Assembly (NCBI GenBank): GCA_964484045.1
Contig: CAZAEP010000001.1
Location: forward strand, 1 to 64,000
Source: J134 sp964484045
Lineage (GTDB): Bacteria > Pseudomonadota > Alphaproteobacteria > Sphingomonadales > Rhodothalassiaceae
Length of the DNA stretch: 64,000 nucleotides
Direction: 5' to 3'
The notes beneath the pieces were generated by a model. It did not search any database and was not told where the DNA came from. It saw only the letters and a list, made by a program, of their open reading frames with translations. Position numbers and translations under genes: made by a program. The number at the start of each line of letters is the position of its first letter. Within the stretch, counting starts at the first letter, position 1. Shown piece by piece: positions 51,801 to 60,851 of the stretch.

Positions 51801-53725
51801 CGAGGATGATGCAGCAGGGTCCCGGAAAAGGCGGCGTCGGCTTCTGGCGGGATCATCCCCCGATCCCCACCGCCGTGACGCTCGCGATCGTCTATCTGGC
51901 GCTGCATTTCGCACTCGATCTCCACGCGCACAGTTTCATCACGTCCCTGCGGATCACGCCCTGGTACCCGCCGATGGGGTTCGCGCTCGGCGCCCTGCTC
52001 ATTTGCGGACGGTGGCTTTATCCCGTCGTCACCATCGCCTTCTTCCTCGGCAGCCTGTTCGTCTGGCAGAGCGATTCGGTCGTGCCGGTGATCATCCTCT
52101 CGCCCCTGATCAAGGCGGCGGCGGCCACCATCGGTGCGGAGCTGCTTCGCGACCGTCGGCGCCTGCGGGGCCCGCGATGGACGCTCAACGACGTCGGCGC
52201 CTTTCTCGCGGTGGCGACGCTCGTCGCCTTCTTCTCCGGCACCGCCAATTTCGGGCTGTGGGCCCTGTTCGGCATCCCCTCCCAAGGCGACTATGTGCCG
52301 CATCTCATCATCTGGATCCTCGGAGACCTCCTCGGACTGACGATCGTCGCGCCCGTCCTGCTCGTGACCGTCGCCCCGGCGATCATCGCCTTCAAGCGCG
52401 CGGCTCCGCGCACGGTCCTGCGCGGACTCCTGCCCGTCATGCGGATCCGGCCGCGGCAGGCGGTCGAGCTCATTCTCTTTCTTGCGCTGACGCTGGCCAT
52501 CGTCTATCTCGCCTTCCTCTCCCGCGCCGCCCTCACGCACACCCTCTATTTCCTGTGTTTCCTGCCCGTCCTGTGGGCGGTCCTGCGGTTCGGGTTCACC
52601 GGGGCCGTGCTCACCGTGGCGGCGATCGACATCGCGGCCCTGATTCTCACGCTCTACGGCGCCCATCCGCGGCTGACGGCGATGCGGCACGGGGACTTGG
52701 AGATTTTTCAGCTCTTCATCGTCGTTCTCGCGCTCATCGGCTATGTCCTGGGCGCCGCCATCGACAGCCTCGACGCCGTGCGCCGGGCACTGGCGAAACA
52801 GACGAGCATGCTGGAAGATACGGTGCTGGAGCGCACGCGGGCGCTGGCGGTCGAAAACGAGGAGCGCCGCCGCGCGGAGGCCAAGCTCAAGCGTGCGAAC
52901 GAGCTGCTGGAAGAACGGGTGGCGGAGCGTACGCGGGCACTGATGATGGAGAAAGTGCGTGCCGAGGAGGCCAATCGCGCCAAGACCCGCTTCCTGCAGA
53001 ACATGAGCCACGAGCTCCGGACGCCGCTCAATGCCATCGTCGGCTTCGCCGAGATCATCGAGCGGCAGTTGCTGGGGCATCTCGGCAATCCGCGATACCG
53101 CGACTACGCCTCCGACATCGCCGCGTCGGGACGCCATCTCGCCGAACTCGTGGGCGATCTTCTCGATATCGCCTCGCTCGAGGCCGGCGACAGTCCCCTT
53201 CACATCGCGCCAACGCCGCTCGCCAAAGTGATCGAGGACGCCCTGCGGATGGCCGAGATCCGGGCGGCCGAGAAGGGCTGTACGATCGAAATCGCGGGGG
53301 GACCGCAGGAGGCGCTCCGCGTCCTCGGCGATCACCGCCGTCTGGTGCAGGTCATGCTCAACCTGCTGAGCAATGCGATCCGCTTTTCACCGCCCGGAGA
53401 GACCGTCCGCATCGGCGCACGGCCGCACGGCGGGGAGGTCGAGATCAGCATCACCGATCACGGCCAGGGAATCGCCCCCGAGGACGTGCCGCATCTCTTC
53501 GAGCGCTTCTGGCGTTCGCGTGCGAGCCTCGTTTCCTCCGACGAGGGCATCGGGCTCGGCCTCGCCATCGTCAAGATGCTGGTCGAGCAGCATGGCGGAC
53601 GCATCACGGTCGAAAGCCGGCCGGGGGCCGGCACCACGATCCGCGTCTTCCTGCCGATGTCTCCCGCGACGCACGACCCGCAGGCGCCGGCGAAAGACGC
53701 GCCGGCACGACAGAAGCCGGGATGA
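51797..53725 (+). CDS. MASE1-domain sensor histidine kinase (642 aa)
   Basis: Inner-membrane hybrid-free sensor kinase. Residues about 15-330 form a MASE1-type multi-helix membrane sensor (WYPPMGFALGALLICGRWLY and about eight hydrophobic segments). A long coiled coil follows (about 335-400), then the HisKA domain with His405 in NMSHELRTPLNAIVGFAEII and the ATPase domain (LLSNAIRFSPPGE, DHGQGIAPED, GIGLGLAIVKMLVEQHGG). The signal is unknown. No response regulator lies next to it, so it is an orphan. The start is probably the ATG at 51797, coupled to the leader ORF; ATGs at 51806 and 51809 are alternatives. Confidence 0.9.
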   Translation: MTRMMQQGPGKGGVGFWRDHPPIPTAVTLAIVYLALHFALDLHAHSFITSLRITPWYPPMGFALGALLICGRWLYPVVTIAFFLGSLFVWQSDSVVPVIILSPLIKAAAATIGAELLRDRRRLRGPRWTLNDVGAFLAVATLVAFFSGTANFGLWALFGIPSQGDYVPHLIIWILGDLLGLTIVAPVLLVTVAPAIIAFKRAAPRTVLRGLLPVMRIRPRQAVELILFLALTLAIVYLAFLSRAALTHTLYFLCFLPVLWAVLRFGFTGAVLTVAAIDIAALILTLYGAHPRLTAMRHGDLEIFQLFIVVLALIGYVLGAAIDSLDAVRRALAKQTSMLEDTVLERTRALAVENEERRRAEAKLKRANELLEERVAERTRALMMEKVRAEEANRAKTRFLQNMSHELRTPLNAIVGFAEIIERQLLGHLGNPRYRDYASDIAASGRHLAELVGDLLDIASLEAGDSPLHIAPTPLAKVIEDALRMAEIRAAEKGCTIEIAGGPQEALRVLGDHRRLVQVMLNLLSNAIRFSPPGETVRIGARPHGGEVEISITDHGQGIAPEDVPHLFERFWRSRASLVSSDEGIGLGLAIVKMLVEQHGGRITVESRPGAGTTIRVFLPMSPATHDPQAPAKDAPARQKPG

Positions 53726-53784
53726 GCGCCCACCGGCCGCGCGCCGGGGCCCCCGGGCCCCGCCCGGGTCCCGTCACACGCGGA

Positions 53785-53809
53785 AGAGCGACGCCGACGG
53801 CGTCGCTCT
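53785..53809. terminator. Bidirectional hairpin between the kinase and rpsU
   Basis: Perfect 11-bp stem AGAGCGACGCC/GGCGTCGCTCT with a 3-nt loop, 28 bp beyond the rpsU stop codon and 59 bp beyond the kinase stop. T-runs are short on both sides, so it is more certain as a hairpin than as a terminator. Confidence 0.5.
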
Positions 53810-53837
53810 GGCGGTCAATGAAGGAAAAGGGTGCGCG

Positions 53838-54044
53838 TCAGCGAATGCCGTCGCGCTCGAGGCGCTTGCGCTCGAGCTTGCGTGCGCGACGGATGGCGGC
53901 CGCCTGCTCGCGGGCCCGGCGCTCCGAGGGCTTCTCATAAAAACGCCGCAGCTTCATCTCGCGATAGATGCCTTCCCGCTGCAGCTTTTTCTTCAGCGCC
54001 CGGAGCGCCTGATCGATGTTGTTGTCGCGTACCGTCACCTGCAT
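53838..54044 (-). CDS. rpsU: 30S ribosomal protein S21 (68 aa)
   Basis: Small basic protein of the 30S subunit platform, needed for recognition of mRNA by the anti-Shine-Dalgarno region. The whole sequence is typical: QVTVRDNNIDQALRALKKKL, then REMKLRRFYEKPSERRAREQ and an Arg/Lys-rich tail. Shine-Dalgarno AAGGAGAG lies upstream. It is transcribed divergently from the COQ9 gene, the usual arrangement in alphaproteobacteria, and has a long leader with repeats. Confidence 0.96.
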   Translation of the reverse strand: MQVTVRDNNIDQALRALKKKLQREGIYREMKLRRFYEKPSERRAREQAAAIRRARKLERKRLERDGIR

Positions 54045-54059
54045 ATGCCGGCTCTCTCC

Positions 54060-54090
54060 TTCGCCAAATCCCGTATTCGCCAAATCCCGT
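54060..54090. repeat. Tandem 15-bp repeat in the rpsU leader
   Basis: TTCGCCAAATCCCGT is present twice (54060-54074 and 54076-54090) with one intervening base, just upstream of the rpsU ribosome site. A related fragment follows. Its position at the ribosome landing area makes a role in translation control possible. Confidence 0.6.
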
Positions 54091-54147
54091 CCGTTTCGCC
54101 CGAAGCGAACACGCGCGAACAAGACACGGCGCCCGCCCACACACAAT

Positions 54148-54178
54148 CGCGCTCCGCACAACAAAGGCGCGCTCCGCA
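54148..54178. repeat. 11-bp direct repeat in the rpsU leader
   Basis: CGCGCTCCGCA occurs at 54148-54158 and 54168-54178, 20 bp apart, each followed by a similar A-rich then AGGCG stretch, so the repeated unit is about 20 bp and imperfect. Confidence 0.5.
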
Positions 54179-54282
54179 TAGCAGAGGCGGTGCGGCGCGG
54201 CAAGCGCCTTTCCTCATCTTTTCGCGCCCCTTCCCCCGCCCTTCGAGTCGGAACCGGGAGAAAGGCCGCGCTCTCATACGTC

Positions 54283-54310
54283 AATATAGCATCGCGGCGG
54301 CCGGAATCAA
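54283..54310 (-). promoter_or_regulatory. Sigma-70 promoter of rpsU
   Basis: Minus-strand TTGATT (54305-54310), 16-bp spacer, TATATT (54283-54288). This is the best -35/-10 pair I found in the window. It places the transcript start about 230 nt before the rpsU start codon. Confidence 0.55.
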
Positions 54311-54320
54311 AGGACACGCC

Positions 54321-54349
54321 TTGTTTGCATGGCGTTCCGGGCGTAACGT
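54321..54349 (+). promoter_or_regulatory. Candidate promoter of the COQ9 gene
   Basis: TTGTTT (54321-54326), 17-bp spacer, TAACGT (54344-54349), about 57 bp before the COQ9 start codon, back to back with the rpsU promoter. Confidence 0.35.
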
Positions 54350-54405
54350 CGCATGCCCGGGACGGTCTTGCGGAGACGCGGATGGCGACGGCAAGGGAGG
54401 CGCAC

Positions 54406-55041
54406 ATGGATCTCGACCGGGACGCAATTCTCGAGGCGGCGCTTGCCCATGTGCCCTTCGACGGCTGGAATGTGCGCGCGCTCGAGCGCGGGGCCGCCGA
54501 CCTCGGCCTTGCGCCGGCGGTCGTCCGACTCGCCTTTCCCGGGGGCGGCATCGACGCCCTCGCCTGTTTCATCGCCCGCAGCGACCGGCGGATGTGCGCG
54601 GCGCTCGAGGCGCATGATCTCGCCGCGATGCGCATTCGCGAACGCATCGTCACCGCCATCCGCCTGCGACTCGAAGAGGTGGCGCCGCATCGCGAGGCGG
54701 TGCGTCGCGCCGTCGCCCTGCTCGCCCTGCCGCAGCATGCCGAGTTCGCGGCACGCAGCCTGTGGCGCACCGCCGATCTCATCTGGCGCGCCGCCGGCGA
54801 TCGCGCAACGGACTACAATTACTACACGAAACGTCTCATTCTCGTCGGCGTCTATTCGAGCACGCTTGTCGTCTGGATCGGTGACGAGACGCCGGACCTC
54901 GCCGCCACCCGGGCCTTTCTCGAGCGCCGCATCGACAATGTGATGCAGTTCGAAAAGGCGAAGGCTGCCTGGCGCAAGGGGGCGCGGAACCTGCCGTCTC
55001 TCGCCCGCTTTCTCGGCCGCCTGCGTTATCCGGTGCGCTGA
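54406..55041 (+). CDS. COQ9 family ubiquinone biosynthesis protein (211 aa)
   Basis: Lipid-binding protein of the COQ9 family, a TetR-like fold that in mitochondria presents coenzyme Q intermediates to COQ7. The pattern DRDAILEAALAHVPFDGWN at the N-terminus, SLWRTADLIWRAAGDRATDY and NYYTKRLILVGVYSSTLVVW is typical. AGGGAGG lies 5 bp before the ATG at 54406; another ATG at 54382 is in frame. The 3' end overlaps the convergent tetR-like gene by 16 bp. Confidence 0.92.
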   Translation: MDLDRDAILEAALAHVPFDGWNVRALERGAADLGLAPAVVRLAFPGGGIDALACFIARSDRRMCAALEAHDLAAMRIRERIVTAIRLRLEEVAPHREAVRRAVALLALPQHAEFAARSLWRTADLIWRAAGDRATDYNYYTKRLILVGVYSSTLVVWIGDETPDLAATRAFLERRIDNVMQFEKAKAAWRKGARNLPSLARFLGRLRYPVR

Positions 55042-55625
55042 GGCGGCGGCGGACGGCGGGCGGCGAGAATCGCGCTCAGCCGCGCCTCCTGGCGGGCGAA
55101 CAGATCGGCGACGGCCGCCATGTCGTCGAGCCCGCGGGCGAGAACGATGCCGCCCTCGACGGCGGCCAGGGTCTCCCCGGCGAGCTGCCGCGCATGCGCC
55201 TCGCGCACGCCGCCGCGGGCAAGGCAGCCCGCGAGCGCAGCGCGCCAAGCGCGGTAGAAGCCGCGGATGCGGGCGCGAAAGAGATCGCGATCGGAACCCA
55301 GCGCCAGCAGGGCGTAAAGCGACGTTCCCGCCCCCTCCCTCATGTCCTGCCGCAAGGCGTCGAACATCGCGCGCACCGCATGGAGCGGATCGGGATCCTT
55401 CTCCAGCGGCGCGAAGACGCGGTCCCCGAACCGCGCCGCCGTGGCATCGAGCACGGCTTCCGCCATCGCGCGCTTGCCGCCGGGGAAGGCGTGATAGAGG
55501 CTGCCCTTGCCGAGCCCGGTGGCGGCGCCGATGGCGGCGAGCGAGGCGCCGGCATAGCCATGGGCGTGGAAGACATGCGCAAGGCGGGCAATCATCTCCT
55601 CGCGGCTCAGTCGGGCAACGGCCAT
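55026..55625 (-). CDS. TetR-family transcriptional regulator (199 aa)
   Basis: Repressor-type regulator. The N-terminal helix-turn-helix reads LSREEMIARLAHVFHAHGYA, then SLAAIGAATGLGKGSLYHAF, as in the AcuR/YxaF-like group. The C-terminal ligand domain has REGAGTSLYALLALGSDRD and an Ala-rich helical end. GAGGGGGCGGG precedes the ATG. An operator-like palindrome lies 18-52 bp upstream of its start codon, so it is probably self-regulated and may also affect maeB, which ends just upstream. The inducer is unknown. Confidence 0.9.
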   Translation of the reverse strand: MAVARLSREEMIARLAHVFHAHGYAGASLAAIGAATGLGKGSLYHAFPGGKRAMAEAVLDATAARFGDRVFAPLEKDPDPLHAVRAMFDALRQDMREGAGTSLYALLALGSDRDLFRARIRGFYRAWRAALAGCLARGGVREAHARQLAGETLAAVEGGIVLARGLDDMAAVADLFARQEARLSAILAARRPPPPQRTG

Positions 55626-55642
55626 CGTCCCGCCCCCTCTGC

Positions 55643-55677
55643 TGTACCAGGATGTCCAGTCTGGACCATATGGTACA
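55643..55677. promoter_or_regulatory. Palindromic operator of the TetR-family gene
   Basis: A 35-bp nested palindrome centred on 55660: outer arms TGTACCA (55643-55649) and TGGTACA (55671-55677), inner arms GTCCAG (55654-55659) and CTGGAC (55661-55666). Thirteen of seventeen positions per half pair exactly. It sits in the 85-bp gap just upstream of the regulator's own start, the classic place for autorepression. Confidence 0.7.
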
Positions 55678-55710
55678 ATGCCGCGCCGCGCAAGCCCGCT
55701 CCCGCAGCGC

Positions 55711-57978
<2,268 letters not shown>

Positions 57979-58104
57979 GGATCCCGCTCTCCCCTTTTCA
58001 GGCCGCCGTCGTGGTGACAGACCGCCGCGCGCCGGCTAGAACCACCTCTGGGTCAGATGCCGTTTTTGTTAGCACCAGGAAACCCGTTTCGAGAAATTCC
58101 TTTC

Positions 58105-60819
58105 ATGAACAAGAGCACGAGCGCGCCGAATTCCGAAGCCAAATCCGCGTCTGCGAGCGCCGCCGCCGGCTCGGCGACGCCGATGATGGCGCAGTATCTC
58201 GAGATAAAAAAGGATTATCCCGACTGCCTCCTGTTCTATCGCATGGGCGATTTCTACGAGCTGTTCTTCGAGGACGCGGCGAAGGCGGCGGCGACGCTCG
58301 ACATCGCGCTCACCAGGCGCGGCAAGCATCTCGGCGCCGACATCCCGATGGCCGGGGTGCCGATCCACGCCGCGGAAGCCTATCTCGCGCGACTCATCCG
58401 GGCCGGCCACAAGGTTGCCGTCTGCGAGCAGGTCGAGGACCCGGCGGCGGCGCGCAAGCGTGGCGCGAAGGCGGTCGTGCGACGCGAGGTGGTGCGCGTC
58501 GTCACCCCGGGCACGCTCACCGAGGAGGCGCTGCTCGATGCCCGGCGCAACAATCATCTCGCGGCGCTCGCACGCGCCGGCGCCGATTGGGCGATCGCCT
58601 GGACCGACATCTCGACCGGCAGCCTTGCCGGCATGACCATCGACCGCGCGCGCCTTGCCGCCGATCTGGCCCGGCTGGCGCCGGGCGAGATGCTGATCGC
58701 CCGCTCCCTCGGCGACGATCCCGCCCTCGCCGAGGCCGTCCAGGAGGTCGGCACGCGCCTGAGCGTGCGCGACGACCGCCTCTTCGACAGCCTCGCCGGC
58801 GAGCGTCGGCTCAAGAAGCTGTTCGGAGTGCGCACGCTCGACGCCTTCGGCGCCTTCGGACGCGCCGAGCTGGCCGCCTTCGCGGCGCTTCTCGACTATC
58901 TCGACGAGACGCAGAAGGGGCGCCTGCCGCCGCTGCTGCCGCCCGCGCATGTCGAGCCGAGCGCCGTCATGCAGATCGACGCGGCGACGCGGCGCAATCT
59001 CGAACTCACCCGGACGCTGTCGGGCGAGCGCAAGGGCAGCTTTCTGGCCACCGTCGACGCCTGCGTCACGGGGGCCGGCGCGCGCCTTCTCGCCGCCCGC
59101 ATCGGCGCCCCCTCGACCGAGGTCGCGGTCATCCGCGAACGCCTCGATTCGGTGGCGCATTTCGTCGCCGAACCGGCCCTGCGCGAGAGCGTGCGCCGGC
59201 TGCTCAAGCGTTGTCCCGACCTCGAACGGGCGCTCGCCCGGCTGGGGGTCGGCCGCGCCGGTCCGCGCGATCTGGCGGCGGTGCGCGACGCCCTGCGCGT
59301 CGCCGCCGATCTTCATGCGCGTCTCGGCGAGGGCCCGAGTCTCGCCGGCCTGCCGCCGGAACTGGCGCGTGCCGGCGAGGCGCTCGCGGGACAGCACGAC
59401 CTGCGCGCCACGCTCGACGCGGCCCTCGTCGCCGAGCCGCCGATTCTCGCCCGCGATGGCGGCTTCATCGCCGGCGGATACGACCCGGCACTGGACGAAT
59501 GCCGCCAGTTGCGCGACGAGAGCCGACGGCTCATCGCCGCGCTCGAAGGGCGCTATCGCGAGGAAACCGGCATCGCGGCGCTCAGGATCAAGCACAACAA
59601 TGTGCTCGGCTATCATATCGACGTCAGCGCCAAGGCCGCCGAGGCCCTCATGCGGCCGCCGCTCAACGCGCGCTTCATCCACCGGCAGACGCTGGCCAGC
59701 GCGGTCCGTTTCTCGACCACCGAGCTGGCCGAGCTCGCCGCCCGGATCGGCACCGCCGCCGATCGCGCCCTGGCGCAGGAACAGGCGATCTTCGAGCGCC
59801 TCTGCCGCCGCGTCGGGGAGGCCTGGGCATCGCTGCGCAAAATGGCGGACGCGCTCGCCGTCTTCGATCTCTCGGCGGCGCTCGCCGAACGCGCGGTGCG
59901 CGCCCGCTGGTCGCGGCCCGACATCACCGACGGCACGGACTTCCGGATCGTCAAGGGGCGCCACCCGGTGGTCGAAGCGGCCCTGGCGGCCGCCGGCGAA
60001 GGCCCGTTCGTCGCCAATGACTGCGATCTCGGCGCGGATACGCGCCTGTGGCTTCTCACCGGCCCCAACATGGCCGGCAAGTCGACCTTCCTGCGGCAGA
60101 ACGCGCTCATCGCCATTCTCGCGCAGGCGGGCTCCTTCGTTCCCGCCGAGGCGGCCGAGATCGGCATCGTCGACCGCCTCTTCTGCCGTGTCGGCGCCGC
60201 CGACGATCTCGCCCGCGGCCGCTCCACCTTCATGGTCGAAATGGTCGAGACCGCAGCCATCCTCAATCAGGCGCGCGACCGCTCGCTCGTCATTCTCGAC
60301 GAGATCGGCCGCGGCACGGCGACCTATGACGGGCTCGCGATCGCCTGGGCGACGGTCGAGCATCTGCACGAGGTGAACCGCGCGCGGGTTCTCTTCGCCA
60401 CCCATTATCACGAGCTCGCGGCGCTCAGGGAGACGCTTCCCGCGCTTGCCCTGCGCACCATGCGGGTCCGGGAATGGCAGGGCGAGGTGGTGTTCCTGCA
60501 CGAGGTCGCCGCCGGCGCCGCGGACCGTTCCTACGGCATTCAGGTGGCCCGGCTCGCCGGCCTGCCGGCGGCGGTGATCGCGCGGGCGCAGCAGGTTCTC
60601 GACGAACTCGAAGCGGGCGGACGGAACGAGCGGGCGAGCGCCCTGCTCGGCGACCTGCCGCTCTTCCGGACCGCCGTCGCGGCGCCGGCGGCGGCCGCGC
60701 CGTCGCCCGCCGATGCCGTGATCGCGGCTCTTGACGACATCCACCCCGACCTGCTCAGCCCGCGCGAGGCGCTCGACCTTCTCTATCGCCTGAAAGCCCT
60801 GCGCGAGGACGGCGCATAG
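58105..60819 (+). CDS. mutS: DNA mismatch repair protein MutS (904 aa)
   Basis: Mismatch-recognising ATPase. The mismatch-binding motif is GDFYELFF near residue 50, preceded by a low-complexity Ser/Ala tail of about 30 residues. The ATPase has Walker A GPNMAGKSTFLRQ, Walker B ILDEIGRGTATYDG and THYHELAAL. The start is the ATG at 58105; a further upstream ATG at 58057 is open but gives a non-family extension. Next gene is glnD, 32 bp downstream. Confidence 0.95.
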   Translation: MNKSTSAPNSEAKSASASAAAGSATPMMAQYLEIKKDYPDCLLFYRMGDFYELFFEDAAKAAATLDIALTRRGKHLGADIPMAGVPIHAAEAYLARLIRAGHKVAVCEQVEDPAAARKRGAKAVVRREVVRVVTPGTLTEEALLDARRNNHLAALARAGADWAIAWTDISTGSLAGMTIDRARLAADLARLAPGEMLIARSLGDDPALAEAVQEVGTRLSVRDDRLFDSLAGERRLKKLFGVRTLDAFGAFGRAELAAFAALLDYLDETQKGRLPPLLPPAHVEPSAVMQIDAATRRNLELTRTLSGERKGSFLATVDACVTGAGARLLAARIGAPSTEVAVIRERLDSVAHFVAEPALRESVRRLLKRCPDLERALARLGVGRAGPRDLAAVRDALRVAADLHARLGEGPSLAGLPPELARAGEALAGQHDLRATLDAALVAEPPILARDGGFIAGGYDPALDECRQLRDESRRLIAALEGRYREETGIAALRIKHNNVLGYHIDVSAKAAEALMRPPLNARFIHRQTLASAVRFSTTELAELAARIGTAADRALAQEQAIFERLCRRVGEAWASLRKMADALAVFDLSAALAERAVRARWSRPDITDGTDFRIVKGRHPVVEAALAAAGEGPFVANDCDLGADTRLWLLTGPNMAGKSTFLRQNALIAILAQAGSFVPAEAAEIGIVDRLFCRVGAADDLARGRSTFMVEMVETAAILNQARDRSLVILDEIGRGTATYDGLAIAWATVEHLHEVNRARVLFATHYHELAALRETLPALALRTMRVREWQGEVVFLHEVAAGAADRSYGIQVARLAGLPAAVIARAQQVLDELEAGGRNERASALLGDLPLFRTAVAAPAAAAPSPADAVIAALDDIHPDLLSPREALDLLYRLKALREDGA

Positions 60820-60851
60820 AGCCTGTCCCTCCGGCATGCTACAAGGCCCCC

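Larger units (their letters stand above)
54045..54405. other. Divergent intergenic region between rpsU and the COQ9 gene
   Basis: A 361-bp spacer with the rpsU promoter at 54283-54310, the COQ9 promoter candidate at 54321-54349, and an rpsU leader of about 230 nt. Within the leader are two short tandem repeats: 15 bp twice at 54060-54090 and 11 bp twice at 54148-54178. I see no protein gene in it. Confidence 0.6.

Noticed and set aside
53738..53770. G/C-only palindrome after the kinase gene
   Set aside because: Low-complexity GC runs form palindromes by chance, and no T-run follows. The 11-bp stem at 53785 is the better hairpin.
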